NCBI GenBank assembly: GCA_949361645.1
Contig: OX442420.1
Span: forward strand, 5,253,882-5,317,881
Direction of reading: 5' to 3'
Source of the DNA: Spongilla lacustris
Lineage: Eukaryota > Porifera > Demospongiae > Spongillida > Spongillidae
DNA length: 64,000 bases
The notes under the pieces are model-generated. The model made no database searches. It was not told the origin of the DNA and worked only from the letters and a program-made list of their open reading frames with translations. Below, in pieces: positions 34,270 to 47,690 of the stretch (within the stretch, counting starts at the first letter, position 1; each line of letters starts with the position of its first letter). The position numbers were made by a program, and so were the translations under genes.

Positions 34270-37200
34270 AAAGTGTGCCTTCCTACCCCATCCTGTCTCC
34301 TCTTGGTCTTAAAATAATTTTCTGTATTTGATGCGTGAGTGTTGTTTATGAGTACTACCTGTTGAGGACCCAGTATAGCTAACCATCTTTTCATTGGTTA
34401 ACCAAGGCTTCCTTTGTTCCTAACCCTTCCAGTCCCCTCTTGATCTTAAAATAATTCTCTGTGTGAGTGTTGCTTATGAGTACTACCTGTTGAGGACCCA
34501 GTATAGCTATCCAACTTTTCATTGGTGAACCAAGGCTTCCTTCTTTCGTACTTATTCTTGTTCCCTCTTGATCTTTTACAATTCTCTACATGTTTGTTGT
34601 GTGAGTAGTATGGCTAACCTTATTTTAGTTCCTTAACGTAGGCTTCCTTCTTTCCTGCGGTCCCTTCCTATCCCCCTCGATCCTTCTCTTTGTATGATGC
34701 GTGAGTGTTGCTTATGAGTACTACCTGTTGAGGACCCAGTATAGCTAACCATCTTTTCATTGCTTAACCAAGGCTTCCTTCTTTCCTACCCCTTCCTGTC
34801 CCCTCTAGATCTTAAAATCCTACCATGCAATTCTCTGTGTTTGGTATAGGTATTACTTATGAGTACTACATGTAAAGGGCCGACTATAGTTTTAATACCC
34901 TCTTTTCATTGCTTAACTCAGGGTTTTTTTTTTTCCTGCCCCTTCCTCTCCCTTCATAATGTTAAAAAAAATTCTCTGTGTTTCGTGTGCGAGTGTTGCT
35001 TATGAGTACTACCTGTTCAGGACCCAGTATACCTATCCATCTTTTCATTGGTTAACCAAGGCTACAATCTTTAATACCCCTTCCTGTCCCCTCTTGATCT
35101 TAAAATAATTCTCTGTGTGAGTGTTGCGTATGAGTACTACCTGTTGAGGACCCAGTATAGCTAACCATCTTTTCATTGCTTAACCCAGGCTACAATCTTT
35201 AATACCCCTTCCTATCCCCTCTTGATCTTAAAATAATTCTCTGTGTTACTGTTGCTTATGAGAACTACCTGTTGAGGGCCCGGTATAGCTGACCCTCTTT
35301 TTATTGCTTAACCAAGGCTTCCTTCTTTCGTACTGCTTCTTGTTCCCTCTTGATCTTTACAATTCTCTACATGTTTGTTGTGTGAGTGGTATAGCTAACC
35401 TTCTTTTAGTTCCTTAAACTAGGCTTCCTTCTTTCCTACGGTCCCTTCCTATCCCCCTCGATTCTTCTCTTTGTATGATGTGTTAGTGTTGCGTATGAGT
35501 ACTACCTTTTGAGGGCCCAGTATAGCTGACCAACTTTTCATTGCTTAACCAAGGCTTCCTTCTTTTCTACCCCTTCCTGTTCCAACTTGATCTTTAAAAA
35601 ACAATTCTCTGTGTTTGTCTGGTCTATGAGTGTTGCTTATTGAGTACTACCTGTATAGCTATCCAACTTTTCATTGCTTAATAAAGACTTCCTTCTTTCC
35701 TACACCTAGCTTCCTGTCCCCTCTTGATCTTAAAATAATTCTCTGTGTTTCGTGTGTGAGTGTTGCTTATGAGTACTACCTGTTGAGGACCCAGTATAGC
35801 TATCCATCTTTTCATTGCTTAACAAAGACTTCCTTCTTTTCTACACCTAGCTTCCTGTCCCATCTTGATTTTTTAATAATTCTCTGTGTTTCCATGGTGT
35901 GTGAGTGTTAGCTTATGAGTACTACCTGTTGAGGACCCAGTATAGCTAACCATCGTTTCATTGCTTAACCAAGGCTTCCTTCTTTCCTACCCCTTCCTGT
36001 CCCCTCTTGATCTTAAAATAATTCTCTTTGTGAGTGTTGCTTATGACTACTAACTGTTGAGGGCCCAGTATAGCTAACCCTCTTTTTATTACTTGAACAA
36101 GACTTCCATCTTTCCTACCCCATCCGGTCTCCTCTTGATCTTAAAATAATTCTCTGTGTTTACATGGTGTTTGATTGTTGCTTATGAGTATCACCTGTTG
36201 AGGACCCAGTATAGCTAACCATCTTTTCATTGGTTAACCAAGGCTTCCTTCTTTCCTACCCCTTCCTGTCACCTTTTGATCGTAAAATAATTCTCTTTGT
36301 GAGTAAAATAATTCTCTTTGTGAGTGTTGCTTATGACTACTAACTGTTGAGGGCCCAGTATAGCTAACCCTCTTTTTATTACTTGAACAAGACTTCCATC
36401 TTTCCTACCCCATCCTGTCTCCTCTTGATCTTAAAATAATTTTCTGTGTTTTCATGGTGTGTGAGTGTTGCTTATGAGTACTACCTATTGAAGACCCAGT
36501 ATAGCTAACTATCTCTTCATTGGTTAACCAAGGCCCCCCTTTTTTCCTAACCCTTCATGTCCCCTCTTGATCTTTAAATAATTTTCTGTGTTTTCATGGT
36601 GTGTGAGTGTTGCTTATGAGTACTACCTGTTGAGGACCCAGTATAGCTAACCATCTTTTCATTGCTTAACCAAGGCTTCCTACTTTCCTACCCCTTCCTG
36701 TCCCCTCTTGATCGTAAAATAATTCTCTTTGTGAGTGTTGCTTATGACTACTAACTGTTGAGGGCCCAGTATAGCTAACCCTCTTTTTATTACTTGAACA
36801 AGACTTCCTTCTTTCCTACCCCTTCCTGTCCCCTCTTGATCGTAAAATAATTCTCTTTGTGAGTGTTGCTTATGACTACTAACTGTTGAGGGCCCAGTAT
36901 AGCTAACCCTATTTTTTATTACTTGAACAAGACTTCCTTGATTCCTACCCCATCCTATTTCCACTTGATCTTAAAATAATTCTCTGTGTTTTCATGGTGT
37001 GTGAGTGTTAGCTTATGATTACTACCTGTTGAGCACCCACTATAGCTATCCATCTTTTCATTGGTTAACCAAGGCATCCTTCTTTCCTACCTCTTCCTGT
37101 CCCCTCTTGATCTTAAAATAATTCTCTGTATTTCGTGTGTGAGTGTTGCGTATGAGTACTACCTGTTGAGGACCCAGTATAGCTAACCATCTTTTCATTG

Positions 37201-39735
37201 CTTAACCAAGGCTTCCTTCTTTCCTATCCCTTCCTGTCCCCTCTTGATCGTAAAATAATTCTCTTTGTGAGTTTTGCTTATGACTACTAACTGTTGAGGG
37301 CCCAGTATAGCTAACCCTCTTTTTATTACTTGAACAAGACTTCCATCTTTCCTACCCCATCCTGTCTCCTCTTGATCTTAAAATAATTTTCTGTGTTTTC
37401 ATGGTGTGTGAGTGTTGCTTATGAGTACTACCTATTGAAGACCCAGTATAGCTAACTATCTCTTCATTGGTTAACCAAGGCCCCCCTTTTTTCCTAACCC
37501 TTCATGTCCCCTCTTGATCTTTAAATAATTTTCTGTGTTTTCATGGTGTGTGAGTGTTGCTTATGAGTACTACCTGTTGAGGACCCAGTATAGCTAACCA
37601 TCTTTTCATTGGTTAACCAAGGCTTCCTACTTTCCTACCCCTTCCTGTCCCCTCTTGATCGTAAAATAATTCTCTTTGTGAGTGTTGCTTATGACTACTA
37701 ACTGTTGAGGGCCCAGTATAGCTAACCCTCTTTTTATTACTTGAACAAGACTTCCTTCTTTCCTACCCCTTCCTGTCCCCTCTTGATCGTAAAAAAATTC
37801 TCTTTGTGAGTGTTGCTTATGACTATTAACTGTTGAGGGCCCAGTATAGCTAACCCTATTTTTATTACTTGAACAAGACTTCCTTGATTCCTACCCCTTC
37901 CTGTCCCCTCTTGATCTTTAAATAATTCTCTGTGTTTGCCTGGTGTGTGAGTATTACTTATGAGTACTACCTGTTGAGGACCCAATATAGCTAACCATAT
38001 TTTCATTGGTTAACCAAGGCTTCCTTCTTTCCTACACTTAGCTTCCTGTCCCCTCTTGATCTTAAAATAATTCTCTGTATTTCGTGTGTGAGTGTTGCGT
38101 ATGAGTACTACCTGTTGAGGACCCAGTATAGCTAACCATCTTTTCATTGCTTAACCAAGGCTTCCTTCTTTCCTATCCCTTCCTGTCCCCTCTTGATCGT
38201 AAAATAATTCTCGTTGTGAGTTTTGCTTATGACTACTAACTGTTGAGGGCCCAGTATAGCTAACCCTCTTTTTATTACTTGAACAAGACTTCCATCTTTC
38301 CTACCCCATCCTGTCTCCTCTTGATCTTAAAATAATTTTCTGTGTTTTCATGGTGTGTGTGTTGCTTATGAGTACTACCTATTGAGGACCCAGTATAGCT
38401 AACTATCTCTTCATTGGTTAACCAAGGCCCCCCTTTTTTCCTAACCCTTCATGTCCCCTCTTGATCTTTAAATAATTTTCTGTGTTTTCATGGTGTGTGA
38501 GTGTTGCTTATGAGTACTACCTGTTGAGGACCCAGTATAGCTAACCATCTTTTCATTGCTTAACCAAGGCTTCCTACTTTCCTACCCCTTCCTGTCCCCT
38601 CTTGATCGTAAAATAATTCTCTTTGTGAGTGTTGCTTATGACTACTAACTGTTGAGGGCCCAGTATAGCTAACCCTCTTTTTATTACTTGAACAAGACTT
38701 CCTTCTTTCCTACCCCTTCCTGTCCCCTCTTGATCGTAAAATAATTCTCTTTGTGAGTGTTGCTTATGACTACTAACTGTTGAGGGCCCAGTATAGCTAA
38801 CCCTATTTTTATTACTTGAACAAGACTTCCTTGATTCCTACCCTCTTGATCTTAAAATAATTCTCTGTGTTTGCCTGGTGTGTGAGTGTTACTTATGAGT
38901 ACTACCTGTTGAGGACCCAATATAGCTAACCATCTTTTCATTGGTTAACCAAGGCTTCCTTCTTTCCTACACTTTGCTTCCTGTCCCTCTTGATCTTAAA
39001 ATAATTCTCTGTGTTTCTTGTGTGAGTGTTGCTTATGAGTACTACCTGTTGAGGACCCAGTATAGCTAACCATCTTTTCATTGGTTAACCAAGGCTTCCT
39101 TCTTTCCTATCCCTTCCTGTCCCCTGTTGATCTTAAAATAATTTTCTGTGTTTTCATGGTGTGTGAGTGTTGCTTATGAGTACTACCTATTGAGGACCCA
39201 GTATAGCTAACCATCTTTTCATTGCTTAACCAAGGCTTCCTTCTTTTCTACCCCTACCTGTCCCCTCTTGATCGTAAAATAATTCTCTTTTTGAGTGTTG
39301 CTTATGACTACTAACTGTTGAGGGCCCAGTATAGCTAACCATCTTTTCATTGGTTAACCAAGGCTTCCTTCTTTCCTACACTTAGCTTCCTGTCCCCTCT
39401 TGATCTCAAAATAATTCTCTGAGTTTCTTGTGTGAGTGTTGCTTATGAGTACTACCTGTTGAGGACCCAGTATAGCTAACCATCTTTTCATTGGTTAACC
39501 AAGGCTTCCTTCTTTCCTATCCCTTCCTGTCCCCTCTTGATCTTTAAATAATTCTCTGTGTTTGCCTGGTGTGTGAGTATTACTTATGAGTACTACCTTT
39601 TGAGGACCAAGCATAGCTAACCATCTTTTCATTGGTTAACCAAGGCTTCCTTCTTTCATACTGCTTCTTGTTCCCTCTTGATCTTTTATAATTCTCTACA
39701 TGTTTGTTGTGTGAGTTGTATAGCTAACTTTCTTT
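34270..39735 (+). repeat. Left-arm tandem repeat (~130-bp units)
   Basis: Roughly forty copies by eye of a unit of about 120-150 bases containing GTTGCTTATGAGTACTACC, GACCCAGTATAGCTAACCAT, CTTTTCATTGCTTAACCAAG and CTTGATCTTAAAATAATTCT. Two main variants alternate: one with GAGGACCCAG...ATTGCTTAACCAAGG, the other with GAGGGCCCAG...ATTACTTGAACAAGA. They form higher-order units (for example, the block from about 37243 recurs from about 38193). Confidence 0.92.
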
Positions 39736-41044
39736 TAGTTTGTGTGCTCTGATTTGTTGTTAAGTCAGGGTGTGCTTTAATGAATTTGCATTATGTTGCA
39801 ATTGAGATATGAACGTACATGTAATATTTAAAAGTCATTACAATTCTGTTATGTCTGTTATGTCTTTTAGTGAGCTACTTTGTGGATTTTGCAGAATCAA
39901 GGGTCCTCTTGCTTGGCATAGTAGTGCTTGGCCTGTTAGAGGCTTTTTACAAACATGAAGGTGCCTAATTGGATTCATAAAAGACTAGGTTTTATATGAA
40001 TTTGATTTGCATTGTTCCTTCTAGTGAGAGATGTTACTGATATGAGTTTACACCATCTGTCTTGTTTATCAGTCCTGTTTTGCCCAGCATAGGTGAAGTT
40101 GGGTATCCATTCATACACTGAATTTAGTGTCTTGGTTATGTGTAACTTACAGCTAGTCTCTGCATATGAAAATTCCAATACATATACACAATGTACGGGG
40201 ATGATTGATGTTTTTTAAGAGTTGTGTGCTTGCATGATGATGTCCCAGGTCATAGTGCTTGTATGGATGGTAACTCTCTGCTTAAATAGTGTCAGGTGTG
40301 CTTTAATTTTCAGCTCATAGCATAATGTAACGGATATACATGTAATTGTTCATTCTGTTGAAAGTACTTACAAAAACTGCATTGATGTGAGGGTGTACTT
40401 CATAGAAAATGTAAGTTGTGAGCTTCTAAACATGTATATTTAGTTCGTACATTTTGAAAGCAGGCAAAATAATACATAACAAAAGGAGTGTAATGAAGTA
40501 GTGAGCCCATCTACATGTACCCATACTTTAGCACACTCATTATGACCTGAAAACTGATTCAAGGCCAAGTCTCACAACATGATGCATTAGAAATCTACAT
40601 TAGCTGGAGGCTTGCAATATTAGTTCATGCTTTAAAATGAAAGTACACAACAGGTGTCTGTATAAAGACAAGAGCCTACCCATACACAAGCAAGAACAAA
40701 ATTTTAACTAGATGCATGAATGATACTGATATCATAATGAAAATAACACCTCTTTTAAAAACAATCTACAGTTGTAATTATCTAACCTTACATTTAAAGA
40801 CACAAAGTGACACAGCTCTTTGCTCACAATGTTTTGAATGCTACATTACAACAATACACGTATGTACAAATCTTTGCGAATAACATTACTAGATGCCGTA
40901 TTTAAAATTGCAATTATATCCAAACCTACAGGTGTATTTTATGCAGAGATTTTACTTTTATCAGTAATAACAAGCTCTTTAAAATAAAACACACCATCAC
41001 TTAACACAGGTTTACACACCTCAAAAGCATGCACAATAATTTTG
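39736..41044. other. Central spacer of the giant palindrome
   Basis: No tandem unit and no gene. It has degenerate motifs such as GGTGTGCTTTAA that also occur in the outer arms (33410, 33790, 39770, 40295). The centre of symmetry (40979) lies inside it. Confidence 0.5.
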
Positions 41045-44000
41045 CTTCTTTTTGGATACTGATGAAAAGAGGGTTAGCTATACCAGGCCCTCAAGACTTA
41101 GTACTCATATGCAACACTCACACAGAGAATTATTTTAAGATCAAGATCAGACAGGAAGGGGAACGAAAGAAGGAAGCCTTGGTTAAGCAATAAAAAGATG
41201 GTTAGCTATACTGGGTCCTCAACAGGTAGTACTCATAAGCAACACTCACACACCATACAAAGAGAAGGATCGAGGGGGATAGGAAGGGACTGTAGGAAAG
41301 TAGGAAGCCTAGTTTAAGGAACTAAAAGAAGGTTAGCTATACCACTCACACAACAAACATGTAGAGAATTGTAAAAGATCAAGAGGGAACAAGAAGCAGT
41401 ACGAAAGAAGGAAGCTTTGGTTAACCTATGAAAAGATGGTTAACTATATTGGGTCCTCAACAGGTAGTACTCATAAGCAACACTCGCAAACGAAACACAG
41501 AGAATTATTTTAAATTACAAAGGGTCGGGAAGGGGTAGGAAAAAAAAAACCCTGGGTTAAGCAATGAAAAGAGGGTTTTTAAACTATATTCGGCCCTCTA
41601 CATGTAGTACTCATAAGCAACACCGATACCAAACACAGAGAATTGCATGGTAGGATTTTAAGATCTAGAGGGGAGAGGTAGGGGTGGGAAAGTAGGAAGC
41701 CTTGGTTAACCAATGAAAAGATGGTTAGTTATACTGGGTCCTCAACAGGTAGTAATCATAAGCAACACTCACACACCAGAGAATTATTTTAAGATCAAGA
41801 GGGGACAGGAAGCTAGGTGTAGGAAAGTCTTTGTTAAGCAATGAAAAGATGGATAGCTATACTGGGTCCTCAACAGGTAGTAGCAACACTCACACACCAG
41901 GCAAACACAAAGAATTAAGAGGGAACAGGAAGGGGTAGGAAAGTAGGAAGCCTTGGTTAAGCAATGAAATGATGGTTAGCTATATTGGGCCATCAACAGG
42001 TAGTACTCATAAACAACACTCATGCATCACACAAAGTGAAGGATCGAAGGAGATAGGAAGGGATTGTGGAAAGAAGGAAGCTTAGGTTAAGGAACTAAAA
42101 GAAGGTTAGCTATAACACTCACACAAAAATCATCTAGAGAATTGCAAAAGATCAAGAGGGAACAAGAAGCAGTACGAAAGAAGGAAGCCTTGGTCAAGCA
42201 ATGAAAAGATGGTTAACTATACTGGGTCCTCAACAGGTAGTACTCATAAGCAACACTAACACACCATGCAAACACAAAGAAAAATCAAGATGGGACAGGA
42301 ATTAAGGGGTAGGAAAGAAGGAAACCTCGGTTAACCAATGAAAAGATGGTAAGTTGTACTGGGTCCTCAACAGGTAATACTCATAAGCAACACTCACACA
42401 CCATGCAAACACAGAGAATTATCTTAAGATCAAGAGGAGACAGGATGGGGTAGGAAAGATGGAAGTCTTGTTCAAGTAATAAAAATAGGGTTAGCTATAC
42501 TGGGCCCTCAACAGTTAGTAGTCATAAGCAACACTCACAAAGAGAATTAAGAGGGGACAGGAAGGGATAGGAAAGAAGGAAGCCTTGGTTAAGCAATGAA
42601 AAGATGGTTAGCTATACTGGGTCCTCAACAGGTAGTACTCATAAGTAACACTCACACACCATGCAAACACAGAGAATTATTTAAAAATCAAGATGGGACA
42701 GGAAGCTAGGTGTAGAAAAGAAGGAAAGATGGATAGCTATACTGGGTCCTGAACAGGTAGTACTCATAAGCAACACTCACACACCATGCAAACACAGAAA
42801 ATTATTTTAAGATCAAGAGGAGACAGGGTGGGGTTGGAAAGAAGGAAGTCTTGTTCAAGTAACAAAAATAGGGTTAGCTATACTGGGCCCTCAACAGGTA
42901 GTACTCATATTCAACACTCACACAGAGAATTATTTTAAGATCAAGAGGGGACAGGAAGGGGTAGGAAAGAAGGAAGCCTAGGTCAAGCAATGAAAAGATG
43001 GTTAGCTATACTGGGTCCTCAACAGGTAGTACTCATAAGCAACACTCACACACCATGCAAACACAGAGAATTATTTAAAAATCAAGATGGGACAGGAAGC
43101 TAAGTGAAGGAAATCTTTGTTAAGATGGTTAGCTATACTGGGTCCTCAACAGGTGGTACTCATAAGCAACACTCACATACCAGGCAAACACAGAGGATTA
43201 TTTTAAGATCAACAGGGAACAGGAAGGGGTAGGAAATAAGAAAGCCTTGGCTCACCAATGAAATGATGGATAGCTATACTGGGCCCTCAACAGGTAGTAC
43301 TCATAAGCAACACTCACACACCATGAAAACACAGAGAATTATTTTAAGATCAAGAGGAAATAGGATGGGGTAGGAAAGTTGGAAGTCTTTTTCAAGTAAT
43401 AAAAATAGGGTTAGCTATACTGGGCCCTCAACAGGCAATACTCATAAGCAACACTCACACAAAGAATTATTTTATGATCAAGAGGGGACAGGAAGGGGTA
43501 GGAAAGAAGGACGCCTTGGTTAAGCAATGAAAAGATGGTTAGCTATATTGGGTCCTCAACAGGTAGTACTCATTAGTAACACTCACACACCAGGCAAACA
43601 CAGAGAATTGTTTAAAGATCAAGAGGGGACAGGAAGCTAAGTGTAGGAAAGTAGGAAGTCTTTGTTAAGCAATGAAAAGATGGATAGCTATACTGGGTCC
43701 TCAACAGGTAGTACTCATAAGTAACACTCACACACCAGGCAAACACAGAGAATTATTTAAAGATCAAGAGGGGACAGGAAGGGGTAGGAATAAAGGAAGC
43801 CTTGGTTAAGCAATGAAAAGATGGATAGCAATACTGGGTCCTCAACAGGTAGTACTCATAAGCAACACTCACACACCAGGCAAACACCGAGATTTTTATT
43901 TAAAGATCAAGAGGGAACAGGAAGGGGTAAGAAAGAAGGAAGCCTTGGTTAAGCAAAGAAAAGATGGTTAGCTATACTGGGTCCTCAACAGGTAGTACTC

Positions 44001-47000
44001 ATAAGCAACACTCAAACACCATGTAAACACAGAGAATTATTTAAAGATCTAGAGGGGACTGGAAGAGGTAGGAAAAAAGGAAGTCTTTGTTAAGCAATGA
44101 AAAGATGGATAGCTATACTGGGTCCTGAACAGGTTATACTCATAAGCAACACTCACACACGAAACACAGAGAATTATTTTAAGATCAAGAGGGGACAGGA
44201 AGGGGTAGGAAAGAAGGAAGCCTTGGTTAACCAATGAAAAGATGGTTAGCTATACTGGGTCCTCAATAGGTAGTACTCATAAGCAACACTCACACACCAT
44301 GAAAACACAGAAAATTATTTTAAGATCAAGAGGGAACAGGATGAGGTAGGAAAGATGGAAGTCTTGTTCAAGTAATAGAAAGAGGGTTAGCTATACTGGG
44401 CCCTCAACAGTTAGTAGTCATAAGCAACACTCACAAAGTGAATTATTGTAAAATCAAGAGGGGACAGGAAGGGGTAGGAAAGAAGGAAGCCTTGGTTAAG
44501 CAATGAAAAGATGGTTAGCTATACTGGGTCCTCAACAGGTAGTACTCATTAGTAACACTCACACACCAGGCAAACACAGAGAATTGTTTAAAGATCAAGA
44601 GGGGACAGGAAGCTAAGTGTAGGAAAGTAGGAAGTCTTTGTTAAGCAATGAAAAGATGGATAGCTATACTGGGTCCTCAACAGGTAGTACTCATAAGTAA
44701 CACTCACACACCAGGCAAACACAGAGAATTATTTAAAGATCAAGAGGGGACAGGAAGGGGTAGGAATAAAGGAAGCCTTGGTTAAGCAAAGAAAAGATGG
44801 TTAGCTATACTGGGTCCTCAACAGGTAGTACTCATAAGCAACACTCAAACACCATGTAAACACAGAGAATTATTTAAAGATCTAGAGGGGACTGGAAGAG
44901 GTAGGAAAAAAGGAAGTCTTTGTTAAGCAATGAAAAGATGGATAGCTATACTGGGTCCTGAACAGGTTATACTCATAAGCAACACTCACACACGAAACAC
45001 AGAGAATTATTTTAAGATCAAGAGGGGACAGGAAGGGGTAGGAAAGAAGGAAGCCTTGGTTAACCAATGAAAAGATGGTTAGCTATACTGGGTCCTCAAT
45101 AGGTAGTACTCATAAGCAACACTCACACACCATGAAAACACAGAAAATTATTTTAAGATCAAGAGGGAACAGGATGAGGTAGGAAAGATGGAAGTCTTGT
45201 TCAAGTAATAGAAAGAGGGTTAGCTATACTGGGCCCTCAACAGTTAGTAGTCATAAGCAACACTCACAAAGAGAATTATTGTAAAATCAAGAGGGGACAG
45301 GAAGGGGTAGGAAAGAAGGAAGCCTTGGTTAAGCAATGAAAAGATGGTTAGCTATACTGGGTCCTCAACAGGTAGTACTCATAAGCAACAGAAACACAGA
45401 GAATTATTTTAAGATCAAGAGGGGACAGGAAGCTAAGTGTAGGAAAGATGGAAGCTTTGGTTAACCAATGAAAAGATGGTTAGCTATATTGGGTCCTCAA
45501 CAGGTAGTTCTCATAAGTAACACTCACACACCAGGCAAACACACAGAATTATTTAAAGATCAAGAGGGGACAGGAAGGGGTAGGAAAGAAGTGAGCCTTG
45601 GTTAACCAATGAAAAGATGGATAGCTATAGTGGGTCCTCAACAGGTAGTAATCATAAGCTAACACTCACACACCATGAAAACACAGAGAATTATTTTAAG
45701 ATCAAGAGAAAATAGGATTGGGTAGGAATCAAGGAAGTCTTGTTCAAGTAATAAAAAGAGGGTTAGCTATACTGGGCCCTCAACAGTTAGTAGTCATAAA
45801 CAACACTCACAAAGAGAATTATTTTAAGATCAAGAGGGGACAGGAAGGGGTAGGAAAGAAGGAAGCCTTTCGTTAAGCAATGAAACTATGGTTAGCTATA
45901 CTGGGTCCTCAACAGGTAGTACTCATAAGCTAACACTCACACACCATGGAAACACAGAGAATTATTTAAAAATCAAGATGGGACAGGAAGCTAGGTGTAG
46001 AAAAGAAGGAAGTTATTGTTAAGCAATGAAAAGATGGATAGCTATACTGGGTCCTCAACAGGTAGTACTCATAAGCAACACTCACACACCATGCAAAAAC
46101 TGAGAATTATTTTAAGATCAAGATGGGACAGGAAGGGTTAGGAAAGAATGAAGCCTTGGTTAACCAATGAAAAGATGGTTAGTTATACTGGGTTCTCAAC
46201 AGGTAGTATTCATAAGCAACACTCACACACGAAACACAGAGAATTATTTTAAGATCAAGAGGGGACAGGAAGCTAGGTGTAGGAAAGAAGGAAGTCTTTA
46301 TTAAGCAATGAAAAGTTGGATAGCTATACAGGTAGTACTCATAAGCAACACTCACAGACCAGACAAACACAGAGAATCGTTTTTTAAAGATCAAGAGGGA
46401 AGCCTTGGTTAAGCAATAAAAAGATGGTTAGTTATACTGGGCCCTCAACAGGTAGTACTCGTACGCAACACTAACACATCATACAAAGAGAAGAATCGAG
46501 GGGGATAGGAAGGGACCGTAGGAAAGAAGGAAGCCTAGTTTAAGGAACTAAAAGAAGGTTAGCTTAACCACTTACACAACAAACATGTAGAGAATTGTAA
46601 AAGATCAAGAGGGAACAAGAAGCAGTATGAAAGAAGGAAGCCTTGGTTAAACAATAAAAAGAGGGTCAGCTATACCGGGCCCTCAACAGGTAGTTCTCAT
46701 AAGCAACAGTAACACAGAGAATTATTTTAAGATCAAGAGGGGATAGGAAGGAGTATTAAAGATTGTAGCCTGGGTTAAGCAATGAAAAGATGGTTAGCTA
46801 TACTGGGTCCTCAACAGGTAGTACTCATACGCAACACTCACACAGAGAATTATTTTAAGATCAAGAGGGGACAGGATGGGGTATTAAAGATTGTAGCCTG
46901 GGTTAAGCAATGAAAAGATGGATAGCTATACTGGGTCCTGAACAGGTAGTACTCATAAGCAACACTCGCACACGAAACACAGAGAATTTTTTTTAACATT

Positions 47001-47690
47001 ATGAAGGGAGAGGAAGGGGCAGGAAAAAAAAAACCCTGAGTTAAGCAATGAAAAGAGGGTATTAAAACTATAGTCGGCCCTTTACATGTAGTACTCATAA
47101 GCAATACCTATACCAAACACAGAGAATTGCATGGTAGGATTTTAAGATCTAGATGGGATAGGAAGGGGTAGGAAAGAAGGAAGCCTTGGTTAAGCAATGA
47201 AAAGATGGTTAGCTATACTGGGTCCTCAACAGGTAGTATTCATAAGCAACACTCACGCATCATACAAAGAGAAGGATCGAGGGGGATAGGAAGGGACCGT
47301 AGGAAAGAAGGAAGCCTAGGTTAAGGAACTAAAATAAGGTTAGCTATACTACTCACACAACAAACATGTAAAGAATTGTAAAAGATCAAGAGGGAACAAG
47401 AAGAAGTACGAAAGAAGGAAGCCTTGGTTCACCAATGATAAGTTGGATAGCTGTACTGGGTCCTCAACAGGTAGTACTCATAAGCAACACTCACACAGAG
47501 AATTATTTTAAGATCAAGAGGGGACTGGAAGGGTTAGGAAAGAAAGAAGCCTTGGTTAACCAATGAAAAGATGGTTAGCTATACTGGGTCCTCAACAGGT
47601 AGTACTCATAAACAACACTCACGCATCAAATACAGAAAATTATTTTAAGACCAAGAGGAGACAGGATGGGGTAGGAAGGCACACTTTTAT
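41045..47690 (-). repeat. Right-arm tandem repeat (~130-bp units, inverted)
   Basis: The same unit as the left arm but in reverse orientation (AGGTAGTACTCATAAGCAAC, ATGGTTAGCTATACTGGGTC). It covers about 6.6 kb, longer than the left array. Order and variants differ from the left arm, so the arrays have changed independently. Confidence 0.92.
43485..45290 (-). repeat. Recent higher-order duplication within the right array
   Basis: A block of about 0.83-0.97 kb is present twice in succession. The stretches 44049-44234 and 44882-45067 encode identical short frames 833 bp apart. The first copy has one extra repeat unit (about 43790-43930) that is missing in the second. This points to a recent unequal exchange. 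Confidence 0.85.

Noticed and set aside
34270..47690. CRISPR-like direct repeats
   Set aside because: Units are 120-150 bp, contiguous, without spacers, and the context is eukaryotic.
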